Origin: an uncultured Pelagibacteraceae bacterium
GTDB taxonomy: Bacteria; Pseudomonadota; Alphaproteobacteria; Pelagibacterales; Pelagibacteraceae
Direction of reading: 5' to 3'
DNA: 34,143 nt
NCBI GenBank assembly: GCA_902543405.1
Contig: CACBYC010000014.1
Location: forward strand, 1 to 34,143
Numbering within the stretch: the first letter of the stretch is position 1; the number at the start of each line of letters is the position of its first letter. The notes under the pieces are model-generated. The model was given only the letters and a program-made list of their open reading frames with translations. It did no database searches and was not told where the DNA came from. This document shows positions 1 through 8,219 of the stretch, piece after piece. Both the position numbers and the translations under genes were made by a program.

Positions 1-1
1 A

Positions 2-469
2 CATACAGGAGAATTAGGTACCGCTTCTGTTCTTAAAGTAATTACAAATTATTTGGCTTCTACACATTTGGTTGCCTTAGGGGAGGCATGGACAGTAGCC
101 AAAAAATCAAACCTAGATCTTACAAAAGCTTATAAAGGAATTGCTGTGTCATCAGGAAATTCATTTGTTCATGAAACCGAGAGCCAAGTTATTTTAAATG
201 GCTCTTATAATATAAATTTTACGATGGATCTTGTCTTAAAAGATACTGGTCTATTTGATGAACTCGCAAAAAAATTAAATGCACCTTTGGAAATTTCACC
301 TAAGATAGTTGAAATATTTAAAGATGGTCAAAAAAAATATGGCTCAAGAGCTTGGTCCTCGATGATAGTAAAAAGAATGGAAGACTTAAATAAAATTAAT
401 TTTAGAGTTGAAGGTTTTCCTGAGGAGTTAATTGACAATGAACCTGAAGAAAAAGGTTATGAAATTTAA
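2..469 (+). CDS. Beta-hydroxyacid dehydrogenase (3-hydroxyisobutyrate dehydrogenase family), C-terminal part
   Basis: The open frame runs into the left edge without a stop, so this is the 3' part of a longer gene. A TTG at 53 is a possible internal start, but the family-typical residues lie upstream of it: a GELGTASVLKVITNYL stretch matches the G-x-G...K...N segment at the start of the all-helical C-terminal domain, with the conserved catalytic-type lysine. Downstream is an ALGEA helix, also typical. The NAD(P)-binding Rossmann domain lies outside the window. Family members oxidise small beta-hydroxy acids or reduce semialdehydes. It is followed after 21 bp by an aldehyde dehydrogenase on the same strand, suggesting co-transcription and an alcohol/aldehyde/acid relay. 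The substrate cannot be read from this fragment. Confidence 0.85.
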   Translation, partial: HTGELGTASVLKVITNYLASTHLVALGEAWTVAKKSNLDLTKAYKGIAVSSGNSFVHETESQVILNGSYNINFTMDLVLKDTGLFDELAKKLNAPLEISPKIVEIFKDGQKKYGSRAWSSMIVKRMEDLNKINFRVEGFPEELIDNEPEEKGYEI

Positions 470-490
470 ATTTTATGCTACAATAAAATT

Positions 491-1921
491 ATGATTGAAA
501 AGAAAGATTTTTATATAAATGGAAAGTGGGTTTCGCCTGCTAAGCCAAATGACTTTGAAGTAATAAATCCCTCAACCGAGGAACCTTTTGCAATAATATC
601 TTTGGGCTCGACAGAAGATGCTGATAAAGCAATAAACGCTGCCAAGATCGCATTTGAGACTTGGAGAGAAACTACAAAGAAAGAAAGATTAGCTTTACTT
701 GAGAAGTTTGATGAAATTTATAATAGAAGATGGGATGAAATGGTTGAGGCACAATCTAAAGAAATGGGCGCCCCATTAGATTTTGCTTCCGAAACACACA
801 CTAAAATGGGTGCTGATATTTGCAGAAATAACATTGAAATTTTAAAAGATTTTAATTTTGAACATCAATTTGATCCTAAATCTAATAATCATATAAGATA
901 TGAACCAATTGGAGTTTGTGGATTAATTACGCCATGGAATTTTCCTATGAATCAAATCGTATTAAAGGTTATTCCTGCTTTAGCTGCTGGTTGTACAATG
1001 ATTTTAAAACCATCCGAAATTGCTCCAGTGTCAGCAGTATTGTTTGCAGAAATGATTGATGAAGCTGGTTTTCCTGCAGGAGTTTTTAATTTAGTTAATG
1101 GAAATGGAGAAGTTGTTGGAAATCATATTTCTGGTCATCCTGATATTGATATGGTTTCATTCACAGGATCAACAAGAGCTGGAAAATTAATTCAAAAAAA
1201 TGCAGCAGATACTATAAAAAAAGTTACCCTTGAATTGGGTGGAAAAGGTGGAAATATAGTTTTTGCGGACTCTTATCCAAATGCTGTTAGAGATGGTGTA
1301 AGAAATATAATGAGTAACTCAGGACAATCATGTGATGCTCCAACAAGAATGTTGGTTGAAAAACCAATTTATGAAAGAGCTGTTAAAGAAGCTGTTGATG
1401 AAGCAAATAAAATTAAAGTTGATCTGGCTTCTAAAAAAGGAGATCATATTGGACCTTTAGTTTCAAAAGTACAATATGATAAAGTTGTAAATCTTATCAA
1501 TGAGGGAATAAAAGAAGGTGCAACATTAGCTGCAGGTGGACCAGATTTGCCAAATGGACTTAACAAAGGTTATTTTGTTAAACCAACAATTTTTTCAGAT
1601 GTAAATAATGACATGAAAATTGCAAGAACTGAAATTTTTGGACCTGTGCTTTCAATTATACCCTTTGAAACTGAAGAAGAAGCTATAGCAATTACAAATG
1701 ATACATCTTATGGACTAGGTAATTATCTACAAACAGAAGATAAAGAAAAAGCCAAAAGAGTTGCTAGAAAAGTTAGAGCTGGAACGGTTTATATCAATGG
1801 TCAAGCTACAGATACTGGAATGCCGTTTGGTGGCTATAAACAATCTGGTAATGGTCGTGAAGGTGGTGTCTGGGGTTTCACTGAATTTTTAGAAGTAAAA
1901 GCAATTACCGGTTGGAATTAA
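491..1921 (+). CDS. NAD(P)-dependent aldehyde dehydrogenase
   Basis: A complete 476-residue aldehyde dehydrogenase of normal family length. Visible catalytic residues are Asn150 in the PWNFP motif, Lys173 in LKPSE, Glu248 in LELGGK and the nucleophile Cys281 in GQSCDAPTRM. It oxidises an aldehyde to a carboxylate in the cytoplasm. The GQSC(D/N)APTR form around the cysteine recalls a broad group of ALDHs acting on aliphatic semialdehydes more than classical BetB, but this is family memory and not decisive. In this context, betaine aldehyde or 4-trimethylaminobutyraldehyde are plausible substrates by inference only. The gene sits between the hydroxyacid dehydrogenase and a VOC protein in a same-strand run that also contains a homocysteine methyltransferase-like gene. 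Confidence 0.93.
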   Translation: MIEKKDFYINGKWVSPAKPNDFEVINPSTEEPFAIISLGSTEDADKAINAAKIAFETWRETTKKERLALLEKFDEIYNRRWDEMVEAQSKEMGAPLDFASETHTKMGADICRNNIEILKDFNFEHQFDPKSNNHIRYEPIGVCGLITPWNFPMNQIVLKVIPALAAGCTMILKPSEIAPVSAVLFAEMIDEAGFPAGVFNLVNGNGEVVGNHISGHPDIDMVSFTGSTRAGKLIQKNAADTIKKVTLELGGKGGNIVFADSYPNAVRDGVRNIMSNSGQSCDAPTRMLVEKPIYERAVKEAVDEANKIKVDLASKKGDHIGPLVSKVQYDKVVNLINEGIKEGATLAAGGPDLPNGLNKGYFVKPTIFSDVNNDMKIARTEIFGPVLSIIPFETEEEAIAITNDTSYGLGNYLQTEDKEKAKRVARKVRAGTVYINGQATDTGMPFGGYKQSGNGREGGVWGFTEFLEVKAITGWN

Positions 1922-1965
1922 TAGTTTAAATAACTTATAATCAGAATTAGTTAATAGAGGTTTAT

Positions 1966-2352
1966 ATGATTGGTTATGTGATGGTAGGTACTAATAATTT
2001 AAATGATGCTATTACATTTTACGACAAAGTTTTAGAAGTAATTGGTTTAGATAGAAACGAGACAATAGAAGATGATTATGCTGCATATGGAGCAAAAGGC
2101 ACCAAAGATATTGAGTTTTACGTCACTAAACCTTTCAACAAAAAAGATGCTACCTTTGGAAATGGAACACAAATCACATTTTTAACTTCATCAAGATCTC
2201 AAGTAGACAAATTTCATGAGGTAGGTTTAAAAGCTGGAGGAACTAGTGAGGGATCTGGTGGTGAAAGACCAGAAGGCTCAGGAGTTTATTATTCTTATCT
2301 TCGTGATTTAGATGGAAATAAAATTTGTGCATTTACAAATAGTAAAGAATAA
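1966..2352 (+). CDS. VOC (glyoxalase/bleomycin-resistance) family protein
   Basis: A 128-residue single-domain VOC protein. It opens with a GYVMVGTNNLNDAITFYDKVL-like strand and helix and closes with an RDLDGNKICAF strand, the usual start and end of a glyoxalase-like fold. Metal ligands normally found at these points (His in the first strand, Glu in the last) are not evident: the first strand has Met/Val and the last has Cys. It may therefore be a binding protein or use other ligands. It lies 44 bp after the aldehyde dehydrogenase and 5 bp before the methyltransferase-like gene, so it probably belongs to the same transcript. Function unknown. Confidence 0.8.
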   Translation: MIGYVMVGTNNLNDAITFYDKVLEVIGLDRNETIEDDYAAYGAKGTKDIEFYVTKPFNKKDATFGNGTQITFLTSSRSQVDKFHEVGLKAGGTSEGSGGERPEGSGVYYSYLRDLDGNKICAFTNSKE

Positions 2353-2357
2353 AATTT

Positions 2358-3272
2358 ATGTCATACGACCCAATCAAGACAAAATTAGAAAACAATAGAA
2401 TCATTATTTTAGATGGAGGTATGGGCGCAGAACTAGAAAAAAATGGTGCTGAAATGGATAAGCATATGTGGTGTGGGAAGTGTTCTGTTGATCATCCTGA
2501 ATTAGTTAGAAAAGTGCATGAGGATTATATAAATGCTGGAGCCGATGTAATTACAACTAATACTTATAGTACTACTCCTATATCAATGAGACAATATGGT
2601 TATGAAGACTCTATAGAAAAATTCAATCAAAAAAGTGTTAAGGTTGCAAGAGAAGCAATAGAAAATACTAACAACAAAACTGCATTAGCTGGAAGTGTAT
2701 CAACTTTTGGAAACTTTTATAAACTTGGTATCAAAGCAATGATACCTGGTTTTCATGAACAACTAAAAATTTTATCTGATGCTGGAGTAGACTTAATTAT
2801 TTTAGAAGCTATGTCTTCACAAGCTGACATAGTTGAAGCAATGTTAAATTGTTCCACAAAAGTAAATATACCTGTTTGGTTATCTGTGTCATGCGTAATG
2901 GATGATCAAAAAAATATAATGCTTGGATATAATGATACAATTGATTCTGATACACATGTCTATGGAAACTTTGAGACATCCATAAATAATTTTAAAAAAT
3001 TACACAGTGGGCCAATATTGGTTGCTCATTCAGATATAAATATTACAGGAAAAGCAATCGAAACTGCGAGACAAAATTATGATGGAGTTATAGGAGCATA
3101 TCCAAATAAAGGATATTATGAAAAACCACATTGGAGATTTATAGATGACATGACTCCAGATGATTATTTGAATGAGGTAAAAACGTGGATTAAAGATGGA
3201 GCTCAAATTATAGGTGGTTGTTGTGGAATAGGAGTTGATGAGATTAAAGCCATTTCAATTTTAAAAAACTAA
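2358..3272 (+). CDS. Homocysteine S-methyltransferase family protein (betaine-homocysteine methyltransferase-like), copy 1
   Basis: A 304-residue (beta/alpha)8 methyltransferase. It shows the N-terminal ILDGGMGAELE motif, a GADVITTNTYSTT segment, and C-terminal GGCCG with Cys288-Cys289, two of the three usual zinc ligands. The first zinc cysteine, normally in a G-x-N-C segment, appears to be replaced by His224 (LVAHS). Family members move a methyl group from betaine, S-methylmethionine or a related donor to homocysteine, making methionine. With betaine uptake and carnitine-to-betaine genes nearby, a betaine-type donor is a reasonable inference. The next gene is msrA, so this stretch has a methionine theme. 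A second, divergent relative lies at 4906-5895. Confidence 0.85.
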   Translation: MSYDPIKTKLENNRIIILDGGMGAELEKNGAEMDKHMWCGKCSVDHPELVRKVHEDYINAGADVITTNTYSTTPISMRQYGYEDSIEKFNQKSVKVAREAIENTNNKTALAGSVSTFGNFYKLGIKAMIPGFHEQLKILSDAGVDLIILEAMSSQADIVEAMLNCSTKVNIPVWLSVSCVMDDQKNIMLGYNDTIDSDTHVYGNFETSINNFKKLHSGPILVAHSDINITGKAIETARQNYDGVIGAYPNKGYYEKPHWRFIDDMTPDDYLNEVKTWIKDGAQIIGGCCGIGVDEIKAISILKN

Positions 3273-3290
3273 AGTATAAATTAAAAAATA

Positions 3291-3743
3291 ATGAAAACAT
3301 TTATTGGTGGTATTGGTTGTTTTTGGGATGAAACTAAGTACGAAGGTATTAAAGGTATAATCTCTACCGAATGTGGTTACTGTGGAGGGGATGATCCCAA
3401 TGTAACCTATAAAGCTGTGTGCGGTGGTGACACTGGCCATATTGAAGTTGTAAAAGTTGAATATGATGAAAAAGAAAAATCATATGAGGACATGGTAAAT
3501 CTATTTTTTGAACTACACGACTCAACACAAGTAAATCGACAGGGTACTTATGTAGGAATTCAATATAGATCGGAAATTTTTTATAATACTGATGAGGAAA
3601 AAAAGATTGCTGAAAAAGTATTAAACGAGGTTAATAAGAAATTAGACGGTAAGGTATCAACAAAAATATCCAAGGAAAAAAATTATTGTAAAGCAGAAGG
3701 ATATCACCAGAAATATGAACAAAAAAAATCATTGAAATATTGA
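3291..3743 (+). CDS. msrA: Peptide-methionine (S)-S-oxide reductase MsrA
   Basis: A 150-residue MsrA reducing methionine-S-sulfoxide in proteins or as the free amino acid. The catalytic Cys10 lies in GCFWDET, the family GCFW motif close to the N-terminus. Further family marks are a TECGYCGG segment, a GHIEVVKVEYD strand, QYRSEIFY and the C-terminal AEGYHQKY. GCFWDET replaces the more usual GCFWGVE, and the protein lacks any MsrB fusion, so it is a short form. It follows the methyltransferase-like gene by 18 bp and overlaps the next gene by 4 nt (its TGA lies within TTGA), indicating one operon. Electrons presumably come from thioredoxin. Confidence 0.93.
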   Translation: MKTFIGGIGCFWDETKYEGIKGIISTECGYCGGDDPNVTYKAVCGGDTGHIEVVKVEYDEKEKSYEDMVNLFFELHDSTQVNRQGTYVGIQYRSEIFYNTDEEKKIAEKVLNEVNKKLDGKVSTKISKEKNYCKAEGYHQKYEQKKSLKY

Positions 3744-4897
3744 AAATAAAAAAATTAGCTTCTGTTAAAAATCCTGAATTAGAGACAATTAGAGACAATA
3801 AGGCTTTATGGAATCTTCCAAAAACTAGAAGATTAGGTTACAGAAATCTACATAAAATAAATAGATACAGTCTTTATTTAAGATCTGATCTAGTATTAAG
3901 ACTAAAGTCAAAACCTAATAATAAAATTAGTAAAATACCATTGGTTAAAAAAATGATCAAAAATAAATCTTTTTGCTCATTAATTGTTGGCAAAGGTCAA
4001 AATATATTATTTGAAAAATACGCTAAAGACTTCAAAAGAAATCAACCACAGACAATTATGTCAATAACTAAAATGTTTATTAACTTATTTGTTGGAGAAC
4101 TGGTTAAAAAAAAATCGATAGATTTGAATAAAAAAGTTTCACATTATTTGCCTAAAATTGGAAGTGGTTATGCTAATGCAAAAGTGCAAGATGTTTTAAA
4201 TATGAATATTATAAATTCCTATACCGAAGATTATACTAAAGCATATTCTTCTTCTTTTTTACATGAGCCTGTTGGGGGTTGGAGACTTCCAAAAAATTTA
4301 AAAAATCATTTAAGCCAAGAAGAATATTTAAATACAATTAAAAAAATTAAAAACAAAAGTTTAATAAATAGTTCTGAATATGCATTTTATAAATCTGCAA
4401 ATACTGATGTGGTGGGATTAATTGTAGAAAAGGTAAGTGGAAGAACTTTAAGAGATTGGGTTTTATCAGCAGTTGAAGCTGCTGGCTTTGAAGAGGGCTT
4501 ATATATTGCCTCTGATAGATATGGGATGCCATGGATGTCTGGTGGTGGTTGTTTAATTACAAGAGATTTTTTAAGAATGGGTTTACTTTTTGCAAGAAAA
4601 GGTATGGGGGTTGGAAATAGAAAAGTTGGATCACCTTCTTATTTTGATAAAACGATTAAAAATTTAGGACCTAAATACATGGAATTATCAAAAAATAAAT
4701 ATTTGTATTACTCAAATTCAACAATGGTATCAGGTAACATGATTGGACACTCTGGATATGGAGGTCAGTTTTTGGCAACAAATTATAAAACTGGCAAAGT
4801 CGCAGCATTTTTTTCAGTATTGGAAACAAAATCTGCAACAAAAGAGAGTTATAAAGTTGATATGATTAATATGTTGATAAACTTAGTTAAAAATTAA
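3740..4897 (+). CDS. Beta-lactamase-fold serine hydrolase (class C / esterase-like)
   Basis: A 385-residue serine hydrolase of the beta-lactamase superfamily. The S-x-x-K motif is Ser108-Ile-Thr-Lys111, followed by a helix and the KKKSIDLNKKVSHYLP segment typical of this family. Tyr217 in FYKSANTDVVG is the likely second catalytic motif. No signal peptide or lipoprotein box is apparent, so a cytoplasmic esterase or amidase is more likely than a secreted beta-lactamase. The start is a TTG overlapping the msrA stop by 4 nt. The first in-frame ATG lies about 70 codons later, so TTG is preferred, but the exact start is not certain. Substrate unknown. It faces the convergent methyltransferase-like gene with an 8-bp gap. 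Confidence 0.82.
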   Translation: MKIKKLASVKNPELETIRDNKALWNLPKTRRLGYRNLHKINRYSLYLRSDLVLRLKSKPNNKISKIPLVKKMIKNKSFCSLIVGKGQNILFEKYAKDFKRNQPQTIMSITKMFINLFVGELVKKKSIDLNKKVSHYLPKIGSGYANAKVQDVLNMNIINSYTEDYTKAYSSSFLHEPVGGWRLPKNLKNHLSQEEYLNTIKKIKNKSLINSSEYAFYKSANTDVVGLIVEKVSGRTLRDWVLSAVEAAGFEEGLYIASDRYGMPWMSGGGCLITRDFLRMGLLFARKGMGVGNRKVGSPSYFDKTIKNLGPKYMELSKNKYLYYSNSTMVSGNMIGHSGYGGQFLATNYKTGKVAAFFSVLETKSATKESYKVDMINMLINLVKN

Positions 4898-4905
4898 TAT
4901 TAAAA

Positions 4906-5895
4906 TTAAGAATACCTTGAAATTAATTTTTTGAGATGATTATCTGTGACACCACAACACCCTCCAATAATTTGAATTTGGTCATCAATTAATTTTCCAC
5001 ATTCATCAGCAAATTCATCCTCTGCGTATGTCACTGTTGCCTTATGTGTTTTTGTATCAAACTTATGTATCTCTGGATAAAACATAATTGGACCCTGCCA
5101 ATTATTTTTAATCACCTTCAATCCATCAAAGGCATCAACAAGCCAAGTATGCATAATACCATAAACATCTCCGCCGATATTTGTTAGAGATTTCATAATA
5201 TCATCTAAAAGAACAATCTTATCATCAGGAATAAATTTTGGTTGCTCTTTGTATATACTTTCATCATAAATAAGTGATTTTTCTTTTTCAGCTCTAAAAT
5301 TTCTTCCAATAACCTTATTATCAAACTTGCTTATACAGCAACTAAGTCCAACCCAAACAGGTAAACCAGTTTCTAATGCAGAGTTAAGTAAGATTTTTGA
5401 GTGATCTATATCTAATATCATTTCTAGAATTAAAAGATCAACTCCCTCTTCTTTTAAGATTTTAGCAGCCTCTTTATAGTTTCTCTCTTCCTCTCTAAAT
5501 GAAGGTATGTATTTTGGGTTTGGAACAAATTCATTTTCCTTTAGTGAGAAAAAATTCGACATACTCCCTGCTATTCCAACTATATTTTCTTTTCCCTTAT
5601 TCTTAATTGCCTTTTTGGCTATATCGACAGATCTAACAATAAAATCTTTTGTTTCATTACCTTTGTTAATACTATTCATATTGTGTCTTGTAGTGCTAAA
5701 AGTATTTGCTGTAATAACATCACAGCCTGCATCCATAAAATTTTCATGAACTTGTCTTACAATTTCTGGTGCTGTGATTGTTGCTAATGCAGAAAAAGCT
5801 GGTGTCATCTCACCTCCTAAGTTTGCAATCTCAGAACCATTTCCACCATCTAAGAATATTTTTGAATTTGATTTAAACTTTTCATTAAACAGCAT
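4906..5895 (-). CDS. Homocysteine S-methyltransferase family protein, copy 2
   Basis: A 329-residue homolog of the 2358-3272 product. It has the IFLDGGNGSEIA motif near the N-terminus, DVITANTFSTTR, and the C-terminal GGCCG with Cys313-Cys314. The usual first zinc cysteine position reads GIMHT, giving His249. It carries an insert of roughly 25 residues around 195-225 relative to copy 1, so the two are diverged paralogs, not a recent duplication. The expected reaction is methyl transfer to homocysteine, or possibly another thiol or selenol acceptor. The gene begins immediately after the stop of an EamA permease on the same strand with no intervening bases, suggesting the permease may carry its substrate or product. 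Confidence 0.84.
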   Translation of the reverse strand: MLFNEKFKSNSKIFLDGGNGSEIANLGGEMTPAFSALATITAPEIVRQVHENFMDAGCDVITANTFSTTRHNMNSINKGNETKDFIVRSVDIAKKAIKNKGKENIVGIAGSMSNFFSLKENEFVPNPKYIPSFREEERNYKEAAKILKEEGVDLLILEMILDIDHSKILLNSALETGLPVWVGLSCCISKFDNKVIGRNFRAEKEKSLIYDESIYKEQPKFIPDDKIVLLDDIMKSLTNIGGDVYGIMHTWLVDAFDGLKVIKNNWQGPIMFYPEIHKFDTKTHKATVTYAEDEFADECGKLIDDQIQIIGGCCGVTDNHLKKLISRYS

Positions 5896-6789
5896 CTACT
5901 TTTCTTCTTTTGGTGCTAGAACAACAGCTAATACTCCTCCTACAACAATCATTGTACTTCCAACAACTTCTCTCCAACCAAATGTTTCGTCAGTCAGAAT
6001 GCCAGCTGATATAACTCCAACTACTATTTCGCTTAAATATAATATTGCACAAAGGCCTGCACCTAAAACAGATGGAGACCACATTATAACTACTCCAGTA
6101 GGAATAAAATAAAATACTGAAATAAGAACTAAAAAAGTAAACATTGATGTAAAAGCTTCAATCGGCGGCATAGGTCCTAAGTAATCTTTTAAAATAAAGC
6201 CAGCAAAAATATTAAATATTGTCCCATAAACGAAGAAGGAAAAGATTACAGGAAAGACACCGTCTGTTTTGGAAATTTCTAAACGTACCAACCCAGCCCC
6301 AAATAGCACACCACCTACCAATGCCAACCAATCTCCTGCATTTTGTGGTAACGGTATAATGTTAGATTGACTAAAAACTACCCACAAACCCCCTAGTGCT
6401 AAGCTTAAAGTTAAAACTCTTTCTAAACCTGGTCTTTTTTTTAAAAAATATATTTCAAAAATAGTCGTCCAGACAGGTATCATGTAAAACATGATCAATG
6501 CTCGCACAACATCTGTAAGCAAGAAACTTAATGCGTAACATATAAAACCACTGCCCGTTAAAAAACCAACAAAAGGAATTTCTAAACCAGATGTACGACC
6601 TTTATACTTTCTCCACAAAGAGATGGGTGTAAGTAATAAAATTCCGATCATCATTTGAGAAATTGTTCCCCAACCTCCAGTGAGTCCCCCATCTTCTAAA
6701 ATTCTTTGAGGTAGCCAATAAACTCCCCATGACCCAGCAGCTATTGCTAACGCAAAAGCTATTTTAAAATGATGTTTGTGTCTGACCAT
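5896..6789 (-). CDS. EamA/DMT-superfamily membrane transporter (1 of 3)
   Basis: A 297-residue protein made almost entirely of hydrophobic helices, about ten, arranged as two EamA repeats. It ends with a short charged tail (APKEEK). The first helix (IAFALAIAAGSWGVYWLP) and the second-repeat segment with SEIVVGVISAGILTDE are typical of drug/metabolite transporters. Such proteins move small metabolites across the inner membrane, and the substrate cannot be deduced from sequence. Its ATG overlaps the amidase stop by 1 nt and it directly abuts the second methyltransferase-like gene, so amidase, permease and methyltransferase are probably translated from one mRNA. Confidence 0.9.
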   Translation of the reverse strand: MVRHKHHFKIAFALAIAAGSWGVYWLPQRILEDGGLTGGWGTISQMMIGILLLTPISLWRKYKGRTSGLEIPFVGFLTGSGFICYALSFLLTDVVRALIMFYMIPVWTTIFEIYFLKKRPGLERVLTLSLALGGLWVVFSQSNIIPLPQNAGDWLALVGGVLFGAGLVRLEISKTDGVFPVIFSFFVYGTIFNIFAGFILKDYLGPMPPIEAFTSMFTFLVLISVFYFIPTGVVIMWSPSVLGAGLCAILYLSEIVVGVISAGILTDETFGWREVVGSTMIVVGGVLAVVLAPKEEK

Positions 6790-8207
6790 TAGTTTAATTT
6801 TGGTTTAATTTTAGAAAAATTAAAAATTTCTTCATATCTTTTTGCAAAAGATATCACTTTTAAATCTTCTTTTTCTTTAGCTATAATTTGAATACCTATT
6901 GGAAATCCATCTTTATTAAAACCAATAGGTAAAGAAATTGATGGCAAGTAAAAAAGACTAGCAAATATATGTATTTCAATCCATCTATGATAAGTGTCCA
7001 TTAATTTTTCATTTATTTTTTCTGGATGTCTTAAATTTTTATCAAAAGGAAATGATTGTTGAGATGGTAAAGCTAAAAAATCAAAATCACCAAACAAACT
7101 ATTTACATCATTTGATAATTCAATTCTTAAGTTAAGAGCAGATTTTACATCTTCATCTGTAAGTTTGATACCTTTATTGTATTCCCATATCGCTTGAGGA
7201 GTCATTTCATTAACATCTTTTATATTCATTGTAATAATATCCTCATAAATACTTTTTGCTCTCAACGTTCCCCAGCAATTCCATAATTTATGAGCATCTA
7301 TTTTTGGTTTTAAGTTTTCAATTATAACTTTATACTTTTCAAGATTGTTAAGTTGTTTGTTGCATATTTCAATTATCTCAGGATCATATTGATAATTACC
7401 ATTCATATCAGATAACCATCCAATTTTTATTTTTGAAAATTCCTGGTCACTTAAATTAACCTCACTAAAAGAATTATCTAAACTGAAAGAAATTGGATCT
7501 TCTTTATGTTCTCCAACTATGACATCTAAAAAAATAGACATATCTTCAGGTGTTCTGGCTAGACATCCTGGTGTTGAAATAACTGGAAGATTTTCCTTTT
7601 TTTCATTTGTTCGATAATCGGGAAGTAATCCTGGTGTTGGTCTAAAACCATAAACATTTGCGTAAGCAGCAGGTGTTCTACAAGAACCCATCATATCTGT
7701 ACCATCAGCAAATGGCAGTAAATTTGCTGCAACTGCAACACCAGCTCCACCACTCGATCCACCTGATGATTGACTATTTCCATATATGTTTGGTGTTATT
7801 CCAAATAATCTATTAGCTGTATGAGCGCCCACTCCTAATTCAGCAGTATTTGTCTTTCCAATTATTAATCCACCAGCATCTATCTGACGATCAACAATTA
7901 TAGAATTTTTTTTTGGAAAATAATCTTTATATCCAGGAAAACCATAAGTGGTTGGAAAACCAACTACATCTAGCAAATCTTTAGAGGCAAGAGGTAAGCC
8001 AAATAACGGCTTATTGTGTTCAAAATTTTTGTCCTTAATCTCAGCTTCTTTAATTATTTCCTCTTCATTCTTAATTGAAACAATAGCATTCAAAGATGGA
8101 TTAAATTTTTTTATTCTTTCAAAATATAAGCCAACTATTTCTTTTACTGAAACATCCTTTTTCTTAATTAAAGAAATAATTTCTTTAACTGATTTATTTT
8201 CAAGCAT
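6789..8207 (-). CDS. Amidase (amidase-signature family)
   Basis: A 472-residue amidase-signature enzyme hydrolysing a C-N amide bond. The Ser-cisSer-Lys triad is visible: Lys76 in PLASKDLLD, Ser151 in the GGSSGGAG loop and Ser175 in DMMGSCRTPA. The latter reads GTDMMGSCR where GTDTGGSIR is usual, but the serine is kept. A GFRPTPG motif follows, as expected. No neighbouring GatC or GatB genes are present, so this is not GatA of the tRNA amidotransferase. It ends in a 1-nt overlap with the EamA permease and starts 12 bp after the iron alcohol dehydrogenase stop. Substrate unknown. Confidence 0.9.
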   Translation of the reverse strand: MLENKSVKEIISLIKKKDVSVKEIVGLYFERIKKFNPSLNAIVSIKNEEEIIKEAEIKDKNFEHNKPLFGLPLASKDLLDVVGFPTTYGFPGYKDYFPKKNSIIVDRQIDAGGLIIGKTNTAELGVGAHTANRLFGITPNIYGNSQSSGGSSGGAGVAVAANLLPFADGTDMMGSCRTPAAYANVYGFRPTPGLLPDYRTNEKKENLPVISTPGCLARTPEDMSIFLDVIVGEHKEDPISFSLDNSFSEVNLSDQEFSKIKIGWLSDMNGNYQYDPEIIEICNKQLNNLEKYKVIIENLKPKIDAHKLWNCWGTLRAKSIYEDIITMNIKDVNEMTPQAIWEYNKGIKLTDEDVKSALNLRIELSNDVNSLFGDFDFLALPSQQSFPFDKNLRHPEKINEKLMDTYHRWIEIHIFASLFYLPSISLPIGFNKDGFPIGIQIIAKEKEDLKVISFAKRYEEIFNFSKIKPKLN

Positions 8208-8219
8208 GGGAATTTACTA

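Noticed and set aside
3740..4897. A beta-lactamase giving antibiotic resistance
   Set aside because: Only the general S-x-x-K fold is supported, there is no export signal, and it is coupled to msrA. An esterase or amidase role is likelier.
6789..8207. GatA subunit of the tRNA amidotransferase
   Set aside because: GatB and GatC are absent, the signature loop is GTDMMGSCR not the GatA form, and the neighbours are catabolic.
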